A stretch of 5,266 nt of DNA from Thermoleophilia bacterium UBA5186. GTDB taxonomy: Bacteria; Actinomycetota; Thermoleophilia; Gaiellales; Gaiellaceae. Shown here piece by piece: positions 1 through 5,253 of this stretch (position 1 is its first letter; the number at the start of each line of letters is the position of its first letter). The notes under the pieces were generated by a model. That model was given only the letters and a program-made list of their open reading frames with translations, ran no database searches and was not told where the DNA came from. Where the stretch lies: contig DHWI01000135.1 in the NCBI GenBank assembly GCA_002413095.1, forward strand, positions 9,834-15,099, given 5' to 3'. The translations under genes were made by a program, and so were the position numbers.

Positions 1-69
1 TGAGGACGCCGCCTCGGGGCGAACAGCGCGGCCCGACGGCACAGCGTTCGTTTCGTCGAACCCTCCTAG

Positions 70-1410
70 CTAGCCGTTGCCCTTCTTCGGGAGCGCGGCG
101 GAAACATCGACGGGAGCTTCCGGAAGACTGAGATTCGGGAGGCTCTGCCCGCCGCCGCCGCCGCCGTGCTTGTCGCCGCCGCCGCTGTGGTCGCCGGACG
201 AATCGCCGCCGCCCCCGCCGGAACCGCCGCCGCCACCGCCGTGGTCCGACTTGGGCGACCCGCCGCCGCGCCCACGGCCGTCGTGCGAGTTGTCGAGCTT
301 TCGCTGGGCCGGAGAGCTGTTGTCGCGCCCACCCTGGTCGTTGGTCGAGCGGCCGTGCGATTCCGATTGCGCGTGGTCGCCGTTCGAGCCGGAATGCGTG
401 GGCGCCGGGGCCGTGCGGGCTCGCGTGACCAGAGCGGGCCGCGTCGGCTTCGTGCGCACCACGATCCGTGCGATCGGGATTCGGGACGACTTGTCGATAG
501 GGGAGCTGCTGCGGCCACGGCCCGCGCCGCTGGACGGCGCCTGCGCGAGCGCCGAGGGCGCGGAAGCTGCAGCGGCGTGTCGGTGCCCGTCTTGCCAGGG
601 CGAGTGCTTTACACCGACGGAGGTCGCCGCGCCCGCGGCGACGAAGGTCGCCGCAATTGCGCCGACCTTGAGCGCGACCACCCCCGAGCCCACGCTCGTC
701 CCGCCGAAGAACGACGCCAGGGAGCCGGGAATCGGCACCGCGGCTAGCGCCTTCAACGCGGATCGCTGCGCGCGCAGGCGGCGCGCGAACGTCGCGCACT
801 CACCGCACTCGCGCAGGTGCGCTCGGAGCACGCCCTTGTCGCCGCGCGGTAATCGTCCGTCAAGCTGTCTCGAGATCGCCAGCTCGGCTTCGTGGCAGGT
901 CAGCGACCCCTCGAGCTGTTCGCGGAGCGCGCGCCTCGCGCGGAAGATGAGCGTCTCGACGGCCGCGACCGACAGGCCGAGGATCTCGCCGATCTCCGCG
1001 TACGAGCGGCCCTCGAGCTCGCGCGCCACAAGAGCGGCGCGCTGGTTGAACGCGAGCTGGCCGAGGCCGCGGCGGATGTCCTGCGCGCTCGGCCCCTCCT
1101 GCTCCTCGGCGATCGGCGCGGTGACGTCGCCGTCGAGCTCCACCTCGTGCGGGCGCCGCGCCGAGGTGCGGAAGCGCTGGCGGCAGACGTTGTGCGCGAT
1201 CTTGATCAGCCAGTTGTTCGCGGCATCCGGACGCTCGCCGCGCTTGAACGCGCGGTAGGCGTTCAGGAACGTCGTCTGCGTGACGTCTTCGGCATCGGCG
1301 GGGTTCCGAAGCACCGCAAGGGAGTAGCGGTAGACGTCCGCGACATGGCGCCGGTACAGCTTCTCGAAGGCGCGATCCGTGCGGGGACGCTGCGCGAGGG
1401 CGGGCGCCAT
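70..1410 (-). CDS. ECF sigma factor fused to zinc-finger anti-sigma-like domain, membrane helix and Gly/His/Asp-rich tail
   Basis: A 446-residue protein, more than twice the usual ECF sigma length. Sigma region 2 lies at about residues 14-82 (NPADAEDVTQTTFLNAY, then NWLIKIAHN). Sigma region 4 lies at about 109-165, with the helix-turn-helix in ELEGRSYAEIGEILGLS and the typical VETLIFRARRAL ending. Residues 172-205 carry C172-H173, H198-x3-C202-x2-C205, the pattern of zinc-binding anti-sigma (ZAS/zf-HC2) domains. A probable transmembrane helix follows at about 244-267. The remaining roughly 180 residues are low-complexity and end in a Gly/His/Asp/Ser-rich tract. Basic residues before the helix suggest the sigma part is cytoplasmic and the tail outside. 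The ATG is the earliest possible start in this frame because an in-frame TAG sits two codons upstream; a GGAGG lies about 14 bases before it, slightly far. The gene follows its paralogue by 46 bases, probably in one operon. Inferred role: a self-contained, membrane-tethered sigma factor whose signal is unknown. Confidence 0.92.
   Translation of the reverse strand: MAPALAQRPRTDRAFEKLYRRHVADVYRYSLAVLRNPADAEDVTQTTFLNAYRAFKRGERPDAANNWLIKIAHNVCRQRFRTSARRPHEVELDGDVTAPIAEEQEGPSAQDIRRGLGQLAFNQRAALVARELEGRSYAEIGEILGLSVAAVETLIFRARRALREQLEGSLTCHEAELAISRQLDGRLPRGDKGVLRAHLRECGECATFARRLRAQRSALKALAAVPIPGSLASFFGGTSVGSGVVALKVGAIAATFVAAGAATSVGVKHSPWQDGHRHAAAASAPSALAQAPSSGAGRGRSSSPIDKSSRIPIARIVVRTKPTRPALVTRARTAPAPTHSGSNGDHAQSESHGRSTNDQGGRDNSSPAQRKLDNSHDGRGRGGGSPKSDHGGGGGGSGGGGGDSSGDHSGGGDKHGGGGGGQSLPNLSLPEAPVDVSAALPKKGNG
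148..240 (-). repeat. Low-complexity GCC/GGC-rich tract encoding poly-glycine in the sigma factor tail
   Basis: Several runs of GCC triplets on the plus strand (GGC on the coding strand) encode glycine runs of about five or six residues at roughly residues 391-421, broken by S, D, H and K residues. The tract lies within the extracytoplasmic tail of the sigma factor. Such triplet runs can change length by slippage, so tail length may vary between strains. This is a protein-coding low-complexity repeat, not an independent element. Confidence 0.75.
772..921 (-). other. Zinc-finger (ZAS/zf-HC2-like) module inside the sigma factor; the segment missing from its paralogue
   Basis: This segment encodes residues 164-213 of the downstream sigma factor. 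It contains C172-H173 and H198-x3-C202-x2-C205, the putative zinc ligands. In separate anti-sigma proteins such domains bind and inhibit the cognate sigma factor, and some (the RsrA type) release it when the cysteines are oxidised. Here the module is in cis, between sigma region 4 and the membrane helix. Aligning the two paralogues places a single 50-residue gap exactly over this segment. Metal binding and redox response are inferred from the motif only. Confidence 0.8.
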
Positions 1411-1424
1411 TGCCTAAGTAGATA

Positions 1425-1429
1425 CCTCC
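1425..1429 (-). promoter_or_regulatory. Shine-Dalgarno sequence of the zinc-finger sigma gene
   Basis: GGAGG on the coding strand, 14 bases before the ATG at 1410. The spacing is longer than the usual 5-10 bases. No alternative start in this frame lies closer, and an in-frame TAG sits two codons before the ATG. The site lies two bases past the hairpin at 1432-1448. Confidence 0.55.
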
Positions 1430-1431
1430 AA

Positions 1432-1448
1432 AGCGCAATTCTTGCGCT
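1432..1448 (-). promoter_or_regulatory. Intergenic hairpin between the two sigma genes, next to a Shine-Dalgarno site
   Basis: A perfect 7-bp inverted repeat (AGCGCAA / TTGCGCT) with a 3-base loop lies in the 46-base gap, eight bases after the TAA of the upstream sigma gene. On the coding strand it ends two bases before GGAGG. No uridine run follows, so it is not a convincing intrinsic terminator. It could be an RNA processing or stability element, or could modulate ribosome access to the second gene. It may also be chance. Confidence 0.35.
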
Positions 1449-1456
1449 CGGGTGTG

Positions 1457-2560
1457 TTACGGCAGCTTCGGCAGGTGCGGCGGATCGACCTGGGGAAGCG
1501 GCGCGACGGGCGGTACGGCCAGAACTGCGGGGACCTGAATTGGGCTTGACACGACGGGCGTGGCCGGCGCTTTCGGCAGGACGCTCGTGACGATCGGCGT
1601 CGCACCTGCAACCGTGCTCGTCGCGACCGACGGCCGTGACGCGGACCGCGACGGCTCGCTCGGAGCCGGCGTCGCGGTCGGGTTCGCTGCCCGCTCGACG
1701 GGCGCACCGTCCGCCGCCGCCCCGCCGACCGTATGGACGTGCGGGTGGCTCACGGGCCGCGCCACGTGGCCGAAGCGCGCCGCGGTGCCCGCGACCTGCG
1801 TCCCGCGCGAGACGAGGCGCGCGACCGGGGAAAGCGCGTTGACCGAGAGCGGGGCCTGCCCGGCCGAGACGTCGACGATCGCGCGGCTCGAGCCGACCCG
1901 GTCGGCGGCGTGCACCGCGCCGTAGCCCACGCCTCCGGCCGCGATTCCGGCTGCGATCACGACCGCGGCCTTCGCGAGGAGCCCGGAGCCGACGATCGCG
2001 CCGCCTCCGACTACCGCGCCGCCACCGTTCTCGAAGAACGTCGCGAGCGACGGCGGGAGCTGAATCGCGCCGAGCGCGCGGAGCTTCGACCGGTTGAGGC
2101 GCAGCGAGCGGCGCGCGCGGAAGATCAGCGTCTCGACAGCAGAGACGGAGACCTCGAGCGCCTCGGCGATCTCGCTGTACGAGCGGCCCTCGAGCTCGCG
2201 CATCACGAGTGCCGAGCGTTGGTTGAACGGAAGCTTCTGTAGCGCCTGCAGAACACCCTGCAGCTCTGAGGCCTCCTCCGGTGGCACCGGCAGCTCGTGA
2301 ACGTTCTCGTCGAAGGCGACCTCGTGCGGACGCCGCGCGCTGACCGCGTAGCGCGTGCGCGCGGCGTTGTGGGCGATCTTGATCAGCCAGTTGTGCGGCT
2401 TGGTCGGCTCGACCCCGCGCCGGTACGCGCCCCACGCGTTGAGGAAGGTCGTCTGGGTGACGTCCTCGGCGTCCGCCGGATTCTGCAGCAGCGCGAGTGT
2501 GTATCGGTAGACGTCCTTGACGTAGCGCCGGTAGAGACGCTCGAAGGCGACGTCGTGCAT
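1457..2560 (-). CDS. ECF sigma factor with membrane helix and Pro/Ala/Val-rich tail, lacking the zinc finger
   Basis: A 367-residue paralogue of the neighbouring sigma factor. Region 2 lies at about residues 5-73 (NPADAEDVTQTTFLNAW, NWLIKIAHN). Region 4 lies at about 100-156 (FNQRSALVMRELEGRSY, then VETLIFRARRSL). Directly after R154 the sequence continues as LNRSKLRALGA...PPSLATFF, matching what follows the zinc finger in the paralogue, so the whole metal-binding module is absent. A probable transmembrane helix spans about 194-217. A low-complexity tail of about 150 residues follows, rich in Ala, Val, Pro, Ser and Thr and ending in Pro/Leu/Val. The frame stays open a further 130 codons upstream into the dehydrogenase gene. 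I chose the ATG at 2560 because the sigma fold begins there (AFERLYRRYVKDVYRY) and the upstream part is Arg-rich shadow sequence. No good Shine-Dalgarno is visible, and a GTG 11 codons upstream is an alternative. How it is restrained without a zinc finger is unknown. Confidence 0.9.
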   Translation of the reverse strand: MHDVAFERLYRRYVKDVYRYTLALLQNPADAEDVTQTTFLNAWGAYRRGVEPTKPHNWLIKIAHNAARTRYAVSARRPHEVAFDENVHELPVPPEEASELQGVLQALQKLPFNQRSALVMRELEGRSYSEIAEALEVSVSAVETLIFRARRSLRLNRSKLRALGAIQLPPSLATFFENGGGAVVGGGAIVGSGLLAKAAVVIAAGIAAGGVGYGAVHAADRVGSSRAIVDVSAGQAPLSVNALSPVARLVSRGTQVAGTAARFGHVARPVSHPHVHTVGGAAADGAPVERAANPTATPAPSEPSRSASRPSVATSTVAGATPIVTSVLPKAPATPVVSSPIQVPAVLAVPPVAPLPQVDPPHLPKLP

Positions 2561-2609
2561 TGCGGGTCGTGACTCGGGGACGGCCGCTGCCACGTAAATG
2601 CAACGATGA

Positions 2610-2637
2610 CCCGCGGGCTGGAGATACGGCCCGCGGG
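2610..2637 (-). terminator. GC-rich hairpin downstream of the dehydrogenase gene, possible weak terminator
   Basis: A perfect 9-bp inverted repeat (CCCGCGGGC / GCCCGCGGG) with a 10-base loop lies 21 bases past the dehydrogenase TAG, in the 97-base gap before the sigma gene. The bases after it on the minus strand (TCATCGTTGCATTT) contain only short T runs, so a classical intrinsic terminator is doubtful. It may be a partial terminator or an mRNA 3'-end stabiliser separating dehydrogenase from sigma expression. Confidence 0.45.
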
Positions 2638-2658
2638 GACGTGCTTCGAACGCTTGTT

Positions 2659-4065
2659 CTAGGCTTTTGCGGCGGCCTTGCGCTTGGGGGGGAGATGGAT
2701 CGGCCGGCCGAGCGCGACGAGCCCAGCCTCCTTGATCGCCTCCGAGAGCGTGGGATGTGCCGCCATCCCGTCCGCGACCGTCTCCACCGTCGCCTCGGCG
2801 TCCAGCGCGACGACTCCGGCCTCGATCAGATCGGTCACGTGCGGGCCGACCATGACGAGCCCGAGCAGCTCGCCGTAGCGGGTCTCGTGGATCGACTTGA
2901 CCCAGCCGACGGTCGCGTCCTGCATGACCGCACGGGCGTTCGCCACCCACGGGAACTGGCCGACCGCGACGTCGTCGCCATACTGCTCGCGCGCCTCCGC
3001 CTCGGTCAGCCCGACGCCGGCGATCTCCGGGTCGGTGTAGATCGGGCGCGGAACGCCGCGAGACTCGACCACGGCCTCGTGGCCCATCGCGTTCTCCGCG
3101 GCCACCTCTCCCTCCCGGAAGGCCGTGTGCGCGAGCTGCCAGTAGCCGGCGCAGTCGCCGACGGCGTAGATGTGCGGAACGGTCGTGCGCCGGTGCTCGT
3201 CCGCGGCGATGCCCTTGCGGGGGTCGAGCTCGACGCCGATCGCCTCGAGGCCAAGGTTCTCGACCAGCGGGCCGCGCCCGACGGACACCAGCATCAGGTC
3301 GCCCTGCACTGATTCGCCCTCGCCGAACTGGACGGTGAGCTGCGAGCCGTCGTCATCGACCTTCGTGCACTGCTTGCCGAGCTGAAGCGCGATCCCGCGC
3401 TTGCCGAACGCCTTCGCGAGCTCCTTGGCCGCGTCCGCATCCTCCTGCGGGATGAGGTTCGGCAGCATCTCGATGATCGTCACATCGCTGCCGAAGCGCT
3501 CGAAGATCGAGGCGAACTCGCAGCCGATGATCCCGCCGCCGAGAATGACGAGCCGCTTGGGCACCTCGGTCTGCGCGAGGAGGCCCGTGGAGTCGACGCA
3601 GCGCGGCGAGTCGAGCCCGTCGATCGGCGGACGCAAGGGGAACGAGCCGGTGGCGACGATCGCGCTTTTGAACGTCACGTCCTCCCCGCCCTCGACGGCG
3701 ATCGTGTTCGCATCCTTGAAGGTTCCGGTGCCCTTGATCCACTCGACGCCATTCGCCTTGAACAGGCCCGCGACGCCGGAGGTCATCTGCTTGACGACGC
3801 CGTCCTTCCACTGGTTCGCAGTCACGAAGTCGAGCTCGGGCGGCGAGACGTTGACGCCGAGTTTCGCGAACGTCTCTTCCGCCGCGTGGATCGCGTGCGC
3901 CGACTCGACCCAGGCCTTCGTCGGGATGCACCCGACGCGCAGGCAGGTTCCGCCTAGCTCAGGCTCCTTCTCGATGCAGACCGCGCGCGCTCCGAGCTGC
4001 GCCGCACGAATCGCCGCCGTATAACCGCCCGGCCCGCCGCCCAGGACGGCAACGTCACATTCCAT
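2659..4065 (-). CDS. lpdA: Dihydrolipoyl dehydrogenase (E3 component)
   Basis: A 468-residue flavoprotein of the class I pyridine nucleotide-disulfide oxidoreductase family, at the normal length for E3. It reoxidises the lipoyl groups of 2-oxoacid dehydrogenase complexes or the glycine cleavage system, passing electrons through FAD to NAD+. Visible elements are the N-terminal FAD fold GGGPGG (9-14), the redox disulfide GGTCLRVGCIPTK with C41 and C46, the NAD-binding GGGIIG (176-181), the second FAD motif YAVGDCAG (300-307), and the C-terminal interface domain from about 340. The latter carries the catalytic pair H437 and E442 in HPTLSE. The lipoamide-type disulfide spacing and the HPTLSE ending favour E3 over mercuric or glutathione reductase. 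The protein ends in a short Lys/Ala tail. The ATG is preceded by GGAGGAG at about 9 bases. No E1, E2 or lipoylation genes are in the window, so the partner complex is unknown. The two sigma genes follow on the same strand. Confidence 0.95.
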   Translation of the reverse strand: MECDVAVLGGGPGGYTAAIRAAQLGARAVCIEKEPELGGTCLRVGCIPTKAWVESAHAIHAAEETFAKLGVNVSPPELDFVTANQWKDGVVKQMTSGVAGLFKANGVEWIKGTGTFKDANTIAVEGGEDVTFKSAIVATGSFPLRPPIDGLDSPRCVDSTGLLAQTEVPKRLVILGGGIIGCEFASIFERFGSDVTIIEMLPNLIPQEDADAAKELAKAFGKRGIALQLGKQCTKVDDDGSQLTVQFGEGESVQGDLMLVSVGRGPLVENLGLEAIGVELDPRKGIAADEHRRTTVPHIYAVGDCAGYWQLAHTAFREGEVAAENAMGHEAVVESRGVPRPIYTDPEIAGVGLTEAEAREQYGDDVAVGQFPWVANARAVMQDATVGWVKSIHETRYGELLGLVMVGPHVTDLIEAGVVALDAEATVETVADGMAAHPTLSEAIKEAGLVALGRPIHLPPKRKAAAKA

Positions 4066-4089
4066 CTCGCTCGTCTCCTCCGTCGCTTT

Positions 4090-4109
4090 TCGCGTCCGAT
4101 CGTACGCGA
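4090..4109. promoter_or_regulatory. 20-bp near-perfect palindrome in the divergent promoter region, candidate operator
   Basis: Half-site TCGCGTnCGA pairs with its reverse complement at 9 of 10 positions; the only mismatch is 4096 against 4103, and there is no loop. It lies between the divergent starts, 24 bases from the dehydrogenase ATG and 34 bases from the membrane-protein ATG. This is where a dimeric regulator could control both genes. A weak -10-like GATACT (4110-4115, plus strand) abuts it, and a weak TACGAT on the minus strand (4104-4099) lies inside it. The binding protein is unknown and the operator role is inferred from symmetry and position. Confidence 0.4.
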
Positions 4110-4130
4110 GATACTGCGCCGACCATTACC

Positions 4131-4137
4131 GGAAGGA
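4131..4137 (+). promoter_or_regulatory. Shine-Dalgarno sequence of the membrane-protein gene
   Basis: GGAAGGA lies six bases before the ATG at 4144, an ideal spacing that fixes this start codon. Confidence 0.7.
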
Positions 4138-4143
4138 GCACCG

Positions 4144-4794
4144 ATGGACAGTGTCACCGTAGCTCCGAACCGCGGCCTCGAGCGCTGGGGCGGTCTCGGA
4201 GCGATCCTCTACGTCGTCCTCTTCATCGGACACTACGTCCTGTTCCGCCGCGCGCCGGACACGAGCTCCGCGCCCGCAAAGATCATCGCGTGGTACTCCG
4301 ACTCGGGGAACCGCCACCAAATCGCCTTCTCGTGGATCGTGGCCGGTCTCGGGCTCTTCTTCCTCATCTGGTTCGTCGCCGCTTTGCGCGAAACCGTGCT
4401 CGCCCTCGGTGGGAGCTTCCTCGCGACGGTCGTGGCGATCGGCGGCGCGGTCTACACGACGCTGGCCCTGTCGGATATCGCAATCAGCCTCGGCATTCGC
4501 ACGATGAGCGACGACACCTACCGTCACACGGTGTACCCGGAGCTGATCCACGCGGCAGACGACGCCGGGTACGTCCTCCACGCCACCGGCGGGGCGGGAG
4601 CCGCGGCGATGATCTTCGCCGCCTCGATCGCATTGATCCGAGCCCGCAAGTCGGCGTGGCTCGGCTGGTTCGGGATGCTGGCGGGACTCGGAGCGCTGTT
4701 CTCGATCGCCTTCTTCCCGCAGCTCCTCCTCGCACTCTGGCTGCTCGTCGCCGGTGCGGTGCTACTCAGCTGGGGTCGCGTCCGGACGGTCTGA
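4144..4794 (+). CDS. Six-helix integral membrane protein of unknown function
   Basis: A 216-residue hydrophobic protein with about six predicted membrane helices at roughly residues 16-35, 58-80, 91-117, 141-165, 171-190 and 192-210. It has no cleavable signal peptide. After the first helix is a short soluble loop, about residues 36-57, with SAPAKIIAWYSDSGNRHQ. This resembles loops in small uncharacterised actinobacterial membrane proteins (DUF4386-like), but I recognise the style rather than a defined family. A second polar loop (about 118-140) contains TMSDDTYRHTVYPELIHAADD, which holds several acidic and His residues. I see no transporter, enzyme or redox motif, so no function is assigned. 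The start is well supported by GGAAGGA six bases upstream. The gene diverges from the dehydrogenase gene across a 78-base region with a palindrome, and its 3' end overlaps the convergent acetyltransferase gene by 33 bases. Confidence 0.88.
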   Translation: MDSVTVAPNRGLERWGGLGAILYVVLFIGHYVLFRRAPDTSSAPAKIIAWYSDSGNRHQIAFSWIVAGLGLFFLIWFVAALRETVLALGGSFLATVVAIGGAVYTTLALSDIAISLGIRTMSDDTYRHTVYPELIHAADDAGYVLHATGGAGAAAMIFAASIALIRARKSAWLGWFGMLAGLGALFSIAFFPQLLLALWLLVAGAVLLSWGRVRTV

Positions 4795-5253
4795 AAGCTC
4801 CGCGACCATCGTCAGAGAGCCGCCCTTCTCGCCGACCTGGCGGAAGCCGTGGCGCTCGTACAGCTTCAGCGCCGGGTTGTCCGGCTCCACGCTGAGGCTG
4901 ACGCGATCGAAGCCCGACTTGCGGGCGCGCTCGAGCAGGGCCGTGAGCAGCTCGTCGCCGTAGCCGCGCCCTCGGCGTCCGGGGACGACGGCGATCGAGA
5001 GCTCCGGCGTCTGCTCGTCCACGAATCCGTACCCGGCCTCGGACGCTGGGAAGAGGCGATACCAGGCGGCACCCACCGGGCCGGTGCGCTCGACCGCGAT
5101 CACGGCGGCGTCGCCGGAGCGTCCCCAACCGTTGACGTAGCGCTGGACGGAATCCTCCATCGGCGCGTCCGGGGCCGCGGAACGCCAGTAGTACGCGTGG
5201 CGAAGCATGTCGCGAAGGAAGCGCACGTCGGCGGTGCCGCCGGGCCGGATCAC
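4762..5253 (-). CDS. GNAT-family N-acetyltransferase, 5' end uncertain
   Basis: A protein of at least 163 residues with the GNAT fold, which transfers an acetyl group from acetyl-CoA to an amine. The N-terminal part IRPGGTADVRFLRDML is the typical first strand and helix. The core acetyl-CoA motif A runs from PELSIAVVPGRRGRGYG, with R94-x-x-G97-x-G99 as the pyrophosphate-binding loop, through helix ELLTALLERARKSG. Motif B follows in LSVEPDNPALKLYERHGF (N126, Y132, G136-F137). The substrate cannot be predicted; such proteins act on small amines, antibiotics or protein N-termini. The annotated start is a GTG at 5253, but the frame stays open to the window edge 13 bases further. The only GGAG is one base from this GTG, too close to serve it, so the true start may lie just outside and the gene may be slightly truncated here. 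Its 3' end overlaps the convergent membrane-protein gene by 33 bases. Confidence 0.88.
   Translation of the reverse strand: MIRPGGTADVRFLRDMLRHAYYWRSAAPDAPMEDSVQRYVNGWGRSGDAAVIAVERTGPVGAAWYRLFPASEAGYGFVDEQTPELSIAVVPGRRGRGYGDELLTALLERARKSGFDRVSLSVEPDNPALKLYERHGFRQVGEKGGSLTMVAELSDRPDATPAE

Noticed and set aside
46..61. Small inverted repeat GTTCG / CGAAC with a 6-base loop after the last sigma gene, considered as a terminator.
   Set aside because: Only 5 bp, with no T tract on the minus strand. Expected by chance.
148..260. Repeated GCC triplets considered as a possible CRISPR-like or satellite array.
   Set aside because: There are no regular repeat-spacer units. The triplets are glycine codons in the sigma factor tail.
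77..1258. A 393-codon open frame on the plus strand, opposite the zinc-finger sigma gene, with a proline-rich start.
   Set aside because: It is the antisense shadow of a high-GC gene. The polyproline comes from reading the glycine codon runs backwards, and no domain or ribosome site supports it.
860..1438. An alternative minus-strand frame starting just upstream of the zinc-finger sigma gene.
   Set aside because: It is a shadow in a different frame from the conserved sigma sequence, with only Arg/Pro/Ala-rich translation.
1263..2603. A 446-codon minus-strand open frame overlapping both sigma genes in another frame.
   Set aside because: The translation is Arg/Ala/Gly-rich with no recognisable domain, while the overlapping frame encodes clear sigma regions. 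This is a typical high-GC shadow.
2561..2950. A 130-codon upstream extension of the second sigma gene's frame.
   Set aside because: It overlaps the 3' end of the dehydrogenase gene in another frame and is Arg/Gly-rich without domain character. The sigma fold starts at the ATG at 2560.
2659..4065. Mercuric reductase, glutathione reductase or soluble transhydrogenase as alternatives for the flavoenzyme.
   Set aside because: The CxxxxC disulfide, overall length, HPTLSE active-site ending and absence of a metal-binding N-terminal domain or a C-terminal Cys pair fit dihydrolipoyl dehydrogenase best.
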